The position numbers and the translations under genes are program-made. Positions 14,738-21,500 of a DNA stretch of 35,712 nt are shown here, piece by piece (the first letter of the stretch is position 1; the number at the start of each line of letters is the position of its first letter). This DNA comes from a virus. The notes below the pieces were generated by a model. It did not search any database and was not told the DNA's origin. It was given only the letters and a program-made list of their open reading frames with translations. Location: positions 1-35,712 of IMG/VR virus record IMGVR_UViG_3300031660_000019. One strand, written 5' to 3'.

Positions 14738-15063
14738 TATTCCAGACCTGGTGTCAGGCGGGTTACGACCCGTCGGCATTCTGGCACCAGACACCGCGTA
14801 GCACGATCCTGTCGCTATGGGGCGCAAAGGCGCGTTTCGAAGCGGAGTTCCGAAACCATGTCATGTCGGCATGGCTCGCCGGGATGCTCAGCCAATGCCC
14901 GCCTGCTCATTACCCAAAACTTGAAAACATGATCGGCGGCGAAGGCGAGCAGCCCAAGCCTGCCGAAACGTTCACACCCGATGAAAGCGCGGCGAACGCG
15001 CGGGCATGGGGTGCCTGGTTGCGCGCTGGAGAAAAGCGAGCATCGAAACAGAAAGGCGGGTGA
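14345..15063 (+). CDS. Tail assembly chaperone G-T fusion by -1 frameshift
   Basis: Slippage on GGGAAAG at 14695-14701 moves ribosomes from the G frame to the -1 frame, which stays open to the TGA at 15061-15063. The product would have 119 residues from G and about 120 from T. The T part begins GSPGKAGWDWEVIFQTWC and continues GYDPSAFWHQTP and later NARAWGAWLRAGEKR. This has no start codon of its own close to its beginning and reads as real protein, which is why I treat it as a shifted extension, not as a separate gene. The first in-frame ATG in T is at 14863, well inside the conserved part. The shift frequency is unknown. Confidence 0.83.
14695..14701 (+). promoter_or_regulatory. -1 programmed frameshift site GGGAAAG
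   Basis: Zero-frame codons are GCG GGA AAG GGT, so the heptamer reads G GGA AAG, the X XXY YYZ form in correct phase. After tandem slippage, tRNAs pair with GGG and AAA, and translation continues in the frame open to 15063. The position, 36 bases before the zero-frame stop and between chaperone halves, is the classical one. Confidence 0.85.
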
Positions 15064-15111
15064 CGGTCTGAGCTGGCTGAGGCACATTATCGGCTTTCAG
15101 CCAGGGAGTGG

Positions 15112-15525
15112 ATGATGAGAATCGGTCTGGGATTGGTTTTGGCTTTGGCGGCCTCGCCTGCGATGGCGGCGGATCAGTTCGATCTTGAATGTGTTGGGAC
15201 AACCACAGAAACCATCGAAAACGAGCAAAGATCAAAAGTAAGTGCAATAGTCGACTTGATCATAGACATAAAATCAGGCCAATACTGCTACAAGCCATGC
15301 GAAAAGGTTCTACCGATAAAAGAAGTGTTCGCTGATAGGATAGTGTTGCGGGCGTATTCAGCATCGGAACCCGGTGTCCGTATCGACTTTTTGGCGAAAA
15401 TTGATCGGAAAACTGGTCAATACACCTATATTGCTGATACACTTCTGCCGACGCGCAGGAATAAGACTACTGCTGGCATGTGTTCTATAAAGCCGTTCAC
15501 CGGCTTTCCATCAGTTAAGTTTTAG
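15112..15525 (+). CDS. Secreted protein of unknown function (moron gene)
   Basis: This 137-residue protein has a clear signal peptide: a Met-Arg start, a hydrophobic stretch GLGLVLALAASPAMA and a probable cleavage after Ala19. The mature part begins ADQFDLECVG and has four cysteines (27, 59, 63, 124), consistent with disulfide bonds in the periplasm. A DRKTGQYTY strand near residue 98 recalls small secreted proteins frequent in Alphaproteobacteria, but I do not know a function. The DNA of the middle part is clearly more AT-rich than the neighbouring tail genes. An ATG at 15115 with AGGGAG at 15103-15108 may be the true start. It looks like a cargo gene not needed for the virion. Confidence 0.72.
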   Translation: MMRIGLGLVLALAASPAMAADQFDLECVGTTTETIENEQRSKVSAIVDLIIDIKSGQYCYKPCEKVLPIKEVFADRIVLRAYSASEPGVRIDFLAKIDRKTGQYTYIADTLLPTRRNKTTAGMCSIKPFTGFPSVKF

Positions 15526-15670
15526 TTTCTGTTGCCTCTGCGGCTTCCCTTACAAGCCGCCGGATCGCCTCGGCGCGCGACGGTATCTCGGGCTGCAGCC
15601 TACGCCAGTTGTCAAGCTGACGCAGGAATTCATCGTCGACACGCATCTGGAAGGTTCGGATATGCTGCAT
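15515..15670 (-). CDS. Ribbon-helix-helix (CopG-like) repressor, 51 residues
   Basis: Read leftward from the ATG at 15670, the protein begins MQHIRTFQMRVDDEFLRQL, continues DNWRRLQPEIP and SRAEAIRRLVREAA and ends at 15515. This is the ribbon-helix-helix pattern: a short strand (IRTFQMRVD), helix A, and helix B starting at the SRAEAIR motif. Such proteins bind DNA as dimers through the paired strands and usually repress their own promoter. The gene is too short for ordinary gene callers and overlaps the end of the secreted-protein gene by 11 bases on the opposite strand. It is the only reverse-strand gene within the late region. I see no Shine-Dalgarno sequence, and a possible promoter would give a nearly leaderless transcript. 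Confidence 0.78.
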   Translation of the reverse strand: MQHIRTFQMRVDDEFLRQLDNWRRLQPEIPSRAEAIRRLVREAAEATETKT

Positions 15671-15672
15671 CC

Positions 15673-15688
15673 GCAATGTCTACATTGC
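15673..15688. promoter_or_regulatory. Operator-like palindrome before the RHH gene
   Basis: GCAATGT at 15673-15679 and ACATTGC at 15682-15688 are perfect inverted repeats separated by CT. The site lies two bases upstream of the RHH start codon and covers the possible -10 of its promoter. It is a natural autoregulatory operator. Confidence 0.6.
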
Positions 15689-15705
15689 AGGTTGACGGCG
15701 GGCAA
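15677..15705 (-). promoter_or_regulatory. Possible leftward promoter for the RHH gene
   Basis: On the reverse strand TTGCCC (15705-15700), a 17-base spacer and TAGACA (15682-15677) lie so that transcription would start at or next to the ATG at 15670. The -10 match is weak, so this is tentative. Confidence 0.35.
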
Positions 15706-15720
15706 TAGTGTTTGTAATTA
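15692..15720 (+). promoter_or_regulatory. Possible rightward promoter for the Rha operon
   Basis: TTGACG at 15692-15697, a 17-base spacer and TAATTA at 15715-15720 would start RNA near 15727. The -35 is good, the -10 moderate. It overlaps the leftward promoter, and its -10 is inside the palindrome at 15710-15725. Confidence 0.45.
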
Positions 15721-15725
15721 CAAAC
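15710..15725. promoter_or_regulatory. 16-bp perfect palindrome, operator candidate
   Basis: GTTTGTAATTACAAAC reads identically on both strands and covers the possible -10 of the rightward promoter. Its half-site differs from that of the palindrome at 15673-15688, so a second regulator, or a second mode of the same one, may bind here. Confidence 0.6.
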
Positions 15726-15760
15726 GAGGCGGCAAGGTGCTGAAACACCGCTGCCGCCTC
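15726..15760 (+). promoter_or_regulatory. 5'-leader hairpin of the Rha operon
   Basis: GAGGCGGCA at 15726-15734 pairs perfectly with TGCCGCCTC at 15752-15760, and GGTG/CACC extends the pairing inside. It would lie at the very 5' end of the rightward transcript. There is no T tract after it, so mRNA protection or translation control is likelier than termination. Confidence 0.45.
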
Positions 15761-15784
15761 TAACCATCAACATGGAGTTGACCC

Positions 15785-16072
15785 ATGCCTCAGGCTGTTT
15801 CGACCGTTATCATTCCGCTGCACGGAATGTCAGCGGGAATTTTGCGTAGTGTATCCCATTCGCCTGCCGACAGGCTGGATGATATGGAAACCCGGCTCGA
15901 CAAGTTGCGCACCCTTGCCGGGGTTTTGATGAACCGGCGCGACGTCAATACCGAGGTCGGTGACCTGATTGGTCTACTGCATGATGGCATCGATGCCTGC
16001 ATGATGCTGTGCAATGGGCCAGCGGCAGAGTATTTTGCGGACCGCCCGTTTGAACGGGAGATGTTGGCATGA
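15785..16072 (+). CDS. Hypothetical protein in Rha operon
   Basis: This 95-residue protein begins MPQAVSTVIIPLHGMSAG and has a central helical stretch (RLDDMETRLDKLRTLAGVLMNRR) and a Cys/Met-rich helix (IDACMMLCNG). No known motif is visible. GGAG lies at 15774-15777, eight bases before the ATG. Its stop overlaps the Rha-type gene's start (ATGA, 16069-16072), so the two are coupled. The heptad-like central helix suggests a dimeric or partner-binding protein; this is inference. Confidence 0.65.
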   Translation: MPQAVSTVIIPLHGMSAGILRSVSHSPADRLDDMETRLDKLRTLAGVLMNRRDVNTEVGDLIGLLHDGIDACMMLCNGPAAEYFADRPFEREMLA

Positions 16073-16797
16073 ACGCGCTGGTTGCCATCACGCCAGCAGG
16101 TGCGCGGACGAACAGCCGCCTTGTCGCCGACGCATTCGAAAAGCAGCACAAGGATGTGCTGCGCGCGATCGATGTGATCCTCGACCGCAAGCCCGAACTG
16201 CGACAGCGCAATTTTACGCTGTCGGAGGAAATGCACGATGCCTCGGCGGCGCCGAGACCAGTCAGGGTTTTCGAAATGGACCGTGACGGGTTCTGTCTGG
16301 TCGCCATGGGCTTCACCGGCGAGAAGGCGCTGGAATGGAAGCTGGCGTTCATCGAGGCGTTCAACGCGCTGGAGCATCATGTTCTTGAGGCGGCAGAAGA
16401 AGAGCCGGTCCGGGATATCCCGGCGCTGGACTTTGACGCGATGGCCGAGCGGATGCGGATGGTTCGCGAAGCACGGCTGCTGTACGGCAGGAGCGCGGCG
16501 AAACGACTGTGGGTTGATCTGGGTCTGCCGGATGTTTCGCCAAAGGCTGCGCCGCTGACGATCACCGGGTACGCGATTGAAGAGACTGTGGGTGACTGGA
16601 TGTCTGCCTGCACTACTTTCGTCACCGGTCACAAGGTGGAAGCGACCGCTCTTTACAGGCATTATGTCTGGTGGTGCACCAGCACCGACCGCCGCCATGT
16701 TTCGCAGAGTGCGTTCGGGCGGCAGCTGACGTATGCCGGAATCTATGGCCGCCACTCCGGGCGGGTCCATCGCATCGGGCTGAAGCTGCTCGACTGA
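16069..16797 (+). CDS. Rha-family regulatory protein with D5-like C-terminal domain
   Basis: The 242-residue protein opens with a pRha domain (about residues 14-102): a TNSRLVADAFEKQHKDVLRAI helix, then the strand pair VFEMDRDGFCLVAMGFTGEKALEWK and IEAFNALE. In P22 and relatives Rha proteins block lytic growth in certain hosts or act like antirepressors. Residues about 130-155 (ARLLYGRSAAKRLWVDLGLP) form a linker seen in related phage regulators. The end, from about 168 (VGDWMSACTTFV, ALYRHYVWWC, SQSAFGRQL, HRIGLKL), resembles the winged-helix domain normally found at the C-terminus of D5/P4-type helicases and probably binds DNA. It is followed by an intrinsic terminator. Confidence 0.83.
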   Translation: MNALVAITPAGARTNSRLVADAFEKQHKDVLRAIDVILDRKPELRQRNFTLSEEMHDASAAPRPVRVFEMDRDGFCLVAMGFTGEKALEWKLAFIEAFNALEHHVLEAAEEEPVRDIPALDFDAMAERMRMVREARLLYGRSAAKRLWVDLGLPDVSPKAAPLTITGYAIEETVGDWMSACTTFVTGHKVEATALYRHYVWWCTSTDRRHVSQSAFGRQLTYAGIYGRHSGRVHRIGLKLLD

Positions 16798-16821
16798 CAC
16801 GAAGACGAAGTTTCAATTCAA

Positions 16822-16850
16822 GGCCTGCCGGGCAACCGGCGGGCCTTTTT
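16822..16850 (+). terminator. Intrinsic terminator after Rha gene
   Basis: GGCCTGCCGG at 16822-16831 pairs with CCGGCGGGCC at 16836-16845 (one T-G pair) around a GCAA loop, followed by TTTTT at 16846-16850. This is a complete rho-independent terminator and lies only 15 bases before the tape measure gene start. Confidence 0.85.
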
Positions 16851-16865
16851 GTTTGGGAAAACCAT

Positions 16866-19800
16866 ATGCCGGGACCGATTGCATCGCTGAACGCGGCCCT
16901 GGAGTGGGACCTGCAGGATTTCGACCGTGGCACGCGCCATATCGAGATGTCGTTCGGGAAGATCCTGACGCTGGGCCGGGATATGGCAGAAGCGTTCAAC
17001 CGCTTTGGCCAGCGTATGACGGTAGGGATCACCGCGCCGATGGTCGCGCTGGCGGGGTTCACAGTCAACGCTGCCAGCAACCTGGAGGAGCTGCAGAGCG
17101 CGTTCGACTATACGTTTGGCACCAGCGCTGCCGCCATGAATCGCTGGGCTGACCAGACGGGCAATGCCATGGGCCGCGCCACCAGTGAAATGAAGGCTGG
17201 TGCGCTGGCGATGGGCCAGTTGTTCAAGCAGGCCGCACCGACCGAAGCGGCGGCTGCCCGCCTGTCGCAGAAGTTTACCGTGCTCGCACAGGACGCCGCC
17301 AGCTTTTACAATACCAGCTTTGATGAGGCCCTGGCCAAGATCCGATCGGGTCTGTCTGGTGAAAGCGAACCACTGCGCGATTTCGGCGTTTATCTGAGTG
17401 AAACCGCGGTGAAGTCCAAGGCGCTCGAACTTGGAATGATCAAGGTCGGCGAGGAGCTGACCGAACAGGGCAAGATCATGGTGCGGGCAGTGCTGATCCA
17501 GCAGGGCCTGGCCGATGCCAATGGCGATGTTGCGCGGACTGCTGATGGCTTTGCCAATCGCGTGCGCGCGTTGCGGGCCGACATAAAGGAACTGGGCGAG
17601 GAAATCGGCCAGGGGTTGATGAAGCACGCGGAGCGCCTGGTGGGCTGGGCGCAGGATGCGGTCCGATGGGTGAAAGAGCTGCCGCCCGGTGTAAAGGATG
17701 CCGCGGTAGCGTTCGGCATTTTCGCAGCAGCGATTGGCCCCGTTGCGCTGGCGATCGGCGCACTGGCCGCCACGGTGTTGCCGCTGTTCCTGGCAAACAT
17801 GGGGCCGGTGTTTCTGGTGGTTTCCGCACTGATCAATCCGCTGGGCACGGCAGTGGTTGTGCTGGGCAAGCTGGCTGGCGAGATCGGGCTGGTTGGGCGC
17901 GGGCTTGGGTTGCTCGCCACGGGTGCTACCCGTTTTCTGGGGCCCTGGGGCCTCGCGCTCGCCGCGGTTATGACGTTCAGCGATAGCATCGGATCAGCGT
18001 TGACCAAGATCGGCAATATGGTGCGCGATTTTCTGGGTCCGGCGGCGCAGCGCGTGGTGCAGGAATTCGGTGCGGCCTTCGCTGAGATCGGAGCCCTATT
18101 TGACCAGATCGCGCAAAGTGAGGTGGGGCAGGTGCTGGCCACCATCTCTGACCATCTCGGGAGGTTCGCAGAAGCGGTGGTTCTTGCGTTCGGCACTGGC
18201 GTCATCGGCGCGATCGCTAACTTCCTGGATCTGGTTCAGGGCATCGCGGAATATGTTCGCGGCATTGTGCAGACCGTATCGGCCCTGCTGCAGGGTGATT
18301 GGGCGGCCGCGTGGCAGGCAGCGGGGAATGTCGTCGCGCGGGCTGCGACGCGCATTGCCAACCTCATCCGGGGCGTGATGCCCTGGCTGGCTGGTGCGCT
18401 TGATCTGATGGCCCGGCTGACCGGGGATGGTTCGGCCCTGCCTTCTGCCGGTGGCCGCGGCACGCGGAGCGGCGGGGCTGGAGGAATGATCAATTTCGTT
18501 CAGTCCCGTTCGGGGCGGGCACTGGAATCTGCCGATATGACTGGTGGTGGACGTTACGCTGTGCCCGGCTCTGGCGGTGGTTCTAAAGGTCGCAAGGGTG
18601 GCGGAGGACAATCCGGCCCGAGCCCCGAAGAGCTTGCAGCGCGAAAAGAGGAAATCCGTCTGGAGCAGGCGCTGGCGGTGGCGCGCGCAAAAGGCGATAC
18701 CGATGCCGAACGTTCGATCCAGCGGCAAATCGATCTGAAGGCGGAAGTCGCTAAATTCGAGCGCGCGGGGCTGGATACTGCAGCAGCAAAACTGGCTGCG
18801 GAAAAGAACATGCTTGAGCTGGAGCAGGCGCAGGCGGAAGCGCAATTGCGATCAATAGCAACCGCAGAGCGTGAATTTGACATTCAGCTGGCCGAGCTGC
18901 GCAATGATTATGAGGCGTTGAGATTTCTAAAGGACGAAGAGTATCTCGAAAAGCGAATTGCGTTTTGGAAGGGCGAGAGACGCTCTGCCGCTGAAGCGGA
19001 GAGGGATGCTGTCGATGATTTGAGGGTTCTGGAGAAGGCGCGAGCCGAACAGGTCGCGCGTCGTCTCGGAGAACAGGAAGATGCTCGCCAGATCGAGCTG
19101 GCAAGGCTTCGTGGCGATGATCCGCTGCGCATCATCGCGCTTGAAGAGCGTCGCCGCAGGCTCGATCGCGAAGATGAGCTTCGGTCGGGCGGTATGCGGC
19201 CAGAAGAGGCGCAGGCCAAAGCCATGCAGGAGGGCGCTGAGCGATCCCGCGCGGCCCTGACCGGTACGTTCCGCGATACCTTTCGGTCTGGCCTGCAGGC
19301 GGCAATGAACGGCGATCTGGGAGGCTTCTTCAAGAACTGGATCGAGACCCGGGCATTTGATGCGCTGGCGCGCGTTCTGGACCGTCTGGCCGATGGGTTG
19401 GCCGATCTGGTCAGCGGTGGCAGCCGAGGCGGTGGTGGCCTGTTCGGTGTGCTGAAGGGTGCGCTTGGTATTGCGGGGGCGATCAGTGGCGCTGGAGGCT
19501 TTGCGTCTGTCAGCAGCGCAGGCTCGGCTGTGGGCAACGCAGCTGCGCGGGCAACAAGGTCGACCGCGGCGCTGCCACGGTTCAATTCGGGCGGTTGGGG
19601 CACGATCAAGGGCTTCCCCGGAATCGACACGAACACCCTCAGCCTGAACGGCAACCCGATCGCGCGGGTGTCGAGCGGCGAGTTGCTGAATGTGCAGCGC
19701 GCAGCGGTGGGCTCAGCATCAAGTGCGGGAGTGCAGGTCAAGGTTGTCAAGGGCGATATGTTCGACGTGATAGTCCAGCAAATCAGCGCTGGCGTGGTCA

Positions 19801-19898
19801 GTGCTGCAACGCCGGGCATCGCTGTCCAGGGCGGACAGCTGGGGTCCGAAATGGCCGCCTCGAATGCGGCCCGGTCTTCGCGGAGGCGCGTGCGATGA
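16866..19898 (+). CDS. Tail tape measure protein
   Basis: This 1010-residue protein sets tail length and is ejected into the host with the DNA. The N-terminus has the usual TMP helical region: SFGKILTLGRDMAEAFNRFGQRMT, then TAPMVALAGF and the NLEELQSAFDYTFG stretch. Residues about 280-360 hold several hydrophobic segments (AFGIFAAAIGPVALAIGAL, VLPLFLANMGPVFLVVSAL) that may cross the inner membrane. A Gly-rich linker near 535-580 is followed by a long charged coiled coil (KEEIRLEQALAVARAKGD onward). The end, LNSGGW-like FNSGGWGTIKGFPGIDTN and SSGELLNVQR, is typical of this family. I start at the ATG at 16866; the frame is open 65 codons further but that part crosses the terminator and Rha gene. 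Confidence 0.93.
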   Translation: MPGPIASLNAALEWDLQDFDRGTRHIEMSFGKILTLGRDMAEAFNRFGQRMTVGITAPMVALAGFTVNAASNLEELQSAFDYTFGTSAAAMNRWADQTGNAMGRATSEMKAGALAMGQLFKQAAPTEAAAARLSQKFTVLAQDAASFYNTSFDEALAKIRSGLSGESEPLRDFGVYLSETAVKSKALELGMIKVGEELTEQGKIMVRAVLIQQGLADANGDVARTADGFANRVRALRADIKELGEEIGQGLMKHAERLVGWAQDAVRWVKELPPGVKDAAVAFGIFAAAIGPVALAIGALAATVLPLFLANMGPVFLVVSALINPLGTAVVVLGKLAGEIGLVGRGLGLLATGATRFLGPWGLALAAVMTFSDSIGSALTKIGNMVRDFLGPAAQRVVQEFGAAFAEIGALFDQIAQSEVGQVLATISDHLGRFAEAVVLAFGTGVIGAIANFLDLVQGIAEYVRGIVQTVSALLQGDWAAAWQAAGNVVARAATRIANLIRGVMPWLAGALDLMARLTGDGSALPSAGGRGTRSGGAGGMINFVQSRSGRALESADMTGGGRYAVPGSGGGSKGRKGGGGQSGPSPEELAARKEEIRLEQALAVARAKGDTDAERSIQRQIDLKAEVAKFERAGLDTAAAKLAAEKNMLELEQAQAEAQLRSIATAEREFDIQLAELRNDYEALRFLKDEEYLEKRIAFWKGERRSAAEAERDAVDDLRVLEKARAEQVARRLGEQEDARQIELARLRGDDPLRIIALEERRRRLDREDELRSGGMRPEEAQAKAMQEGAERSRAALTGTFRDTFRSGLQAAMNGDLGGFFKNWIETRAFDALARVLDRLADGLADLVSGGSRGGGGLFGVLKGALGIAGAISGAGGFASVSSAGSAVGNAAARATRSTAALPRFNSGGWGTIKGFPGIDTNTLSLNGNPIARVSSGELLNVQRAAVGSASSAGVQVKVVKGDMFDVIVQQISAGVVSAATPGIAVQGGQLGSEMAASNAARSSRRRVR

Positions 19899-20476
19899 TC
19901 GAACTGCCGAGCTTTGCCAATCCGAACAATGCTGTGCCGATGTTCATGGATGCGGGCTTTACCCAACGTGGCGTGCAGTCCCTCGCGCGAATCAACCGAA
20001 AGGGCGGGCGCTACAAGGTCGCTTTCAGTTTTGGACCGTATCTGCCTGCGCAAGGCGACATCATGGTGGCTCGTCTGATCGCGGGAAAGCAGGCTGGACT
20101 GCGGGTCAAGTATCCGCTTCTTAAAAGCCAGGGTTCTCCGGGCTCTCCTCTGCTCAACGGCGCTGTTACGACGGGGCGCATCATCAACATCGATGGGCTC
20201 ACGCCCGGGTATGTCTGCAGCGAGGGCTTCTTTCTCTCGATCGTCAAGGACGGCAGGCACTATCTGCACAGCGTCGGAATCGGCGGCACGGCCAATGGTG
20301 CCGGTCAGCTGCAGATCGAGCTGAACGAACTGCTGCGCGACCCGATGCCAGACAACGCGGTCATCAACCTGGCTCAGCCGATGGTTGAGGGCATTGTCGA
20401 GGGTGACTCCTGGCAGTGGCAACTGCCTGATGACGAACTTATCCGCATCGAGTTCACGATCGAGGAGGTCCGCTGA
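19895..20476 (+). CDS. Minor tail protein, tail tip region
   Basis: The 193-residue protein follows the tape measure with an ATGA overlap, the usual place for distal tail components. It begins MIELPSFANPNNAVPMFMD and has repeated beta strands (RYKVAFSFGPYLP, AVTTGRIINIDGL, YLHSVGIGG) and a helix INLAQPMVEG. It ends DDELIRIEFTIEEVR. I recognise no named family, but the position and beta-rich character fit a distal tail or baseplate-hub protein. The frame is open 100 codons upstream, inside the tape measure gene, and that part is a shadow. Confidence 0.7.
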   Translation: MIELPSFANPNNAVPMFMDAGFTQRGVQSLARINRKGGRYKVAFSFGPYLPAQGDIMVARLIAGKQAGLRVKYPLLKSQGSPGSPLLNGAVTTGRIINIDGLTPGYVCSEGFFLSIVKDGRHYLHSVGIGGTANGAGQLQIELNELLRDPMPDNAVINLAQPMVEGIVEGDSWQWQLPDDELIRIEFTIEEVR

Positions 20477-21087
20477 TGGTCGGCATCACCGGTCTGCTCA
20501 AGATCGAACTGCCGGGTCACACTGTGCTGCTGACGGATGGTGGATCAACGGTGTTCGATGGCGAGACCTACACGTCGTATGATGAGGTTGTGGGGTCCCT
20601 GGCGGCTGTCGATACGATTGCCGAGGGGATCGGTGATGAAATCCCGGCGCTTGACCTGACATTTTCACCGCCGAGCGTCGCCGCAGTTTCGGCTTTATCT
20701 TCGGGTGCAGTCCAGAGAAGCCGGGTTTGGCTCTGGCTGGCCGAATACGACACGACGACGGGCGCGGTCATCGGCACCCCCGAACTGCGCTTCATAGGCT
20801 TTGTCGATCAGCCGCAGACCAGCTTCGCCTATCGCCAGCTGACATTGCAAATCACGGCGGTGCCGGAGCTTGAGGCGATGTTTTTCAAGGATACCGGCAA
20901 CGGCCTGTCGATCTCATTCCACAAGGCGCTCTACCCGGGCGAGCTGGGACACGACAATGCCAGCGGCTTGTCGATCCCGATTGCCTGGGGCGTTGAGTCC
21001 CCGCCGCGCGGGTCTGTTTATTTCGCCGGCGGCTTTGGGGGCGTGGGCGGGTCATTCGACGGTATAGGGGCTCCGAACCAGCGATGA
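20476..21087 (+). CDS. Minor tail protein, tail tip region
   Basis: This 203-residue protein is mainly beta: LLKIELPGHTVLLTDGG, VFDGETYTSYDEVVGSLA, EIPALDLTFSPPS, and LRFIGFVDQPQTSFAYRQLTLQI. A YFAGGFGGVGGSFDG-rich end follows. The pattern resembles tail-hub proteins upstream of peptidase and J-like genes, but I cannot name a family. It starts in a TGATG overlap with the previous gene and its stop overlaps the next gene (ATGA, 21084-21087). Confidence 0.7.
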   Translation: MVGITGLLKIELPGHTVLLTDGGSTVFDGETYTSYDEVVGSLAAVDTIAEGIGDEIPALDLTFSPPSVAAVSALSSGAVQRSRVWLWLAEYDTTTGAVIGTPELRFIGFVDQPQTSFAYRQLTLQITAVPELEAMFFKDTGNGLSISFHKALYPGELGHDNASGLSIPIAWGVESPPRGSVYFAGGFGGVGGSFDGIGAPNQR

Positions 21088-21500
21088 ACGAGATCGAACT
21101 GCGCCGCGCGGCGGTCATCGCCACCCAGCAGCGTTTTGAAGACAAGCCGTTTGACTGGTCGAAAGCAGCGACCTGCATTCATCTGGTGCGCTTCCACGCC
21201 GCGCAGATGGGCCACAAACTGCCAGTCGTGCCGCGTTTCCGTACCGCCCTGTCCGCCAAAAAGGCGCTGCTCGAAACCGGCTTTGCGACTCTGCCAGACC
21301 TTCTGGACAGCATGTTTCCGCGCATTCCGCCTGCCTTCGCGCGCGTGGGCGACATCATGGCGCTGCCGGGTGACGATGGCTGGCACGCGCTGGCCGTCAA
21401 GGGCGACAAGGTGAAGTTTCTTGGCTGGCACGAGGACGCGGCGGGCTGCACGATCATGGAGGTTGATATGAGTGCAGCAACCGGGGCTTGGCGGCTATGA
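21084..21500 (+). CDS. DUF6950-like (NlpC/P60-related) tail protein
   Basis: The 138-residue protein contains TCIHLVRFHAAQMGH, with Cys60 in the place of the NlpC/P60 catalytic cysteine, and later VGDIMALPGDDGWHALAV, where the histidine of the dyad is expected. The overall layout is that of DUF6950 proteins located before the host-specificity protein, which may cut or bind peptidoglycan during DNA entry. The N-terminal ATQQRFEDKPFDWSKA is typical. Catalytic activity is not certain from sequence. Stop and start of the large tail protein overlap (ATGA, 21497-21500). Confidence 0.75.
   Translation: MNEIELRRAAVIATQQRFEDKPFDWSKAATCIHLVRFHAAQMGHKLPVVPRFRTALSAKKALLETGFATLPDLLDSMFPRIPPAFARVGDIMALPGDDGWHALAVKGDKVKFLGWHEDAAGCTIMEVDMSAATGAWRL

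Noticed and set aside
13145-14827. 560-codon reverse-strand frame through tail genes
   Set aside because: Antisense shadow of four well-supported genes, with no ribosome binding site or domain.
16671-16865. Upstream extension of the tape measure protein by 65 codons
   Set aside because: It overlaps the Rha gene in another frame and passes through the terminator; the ATG at 16866 gives the normal family start.
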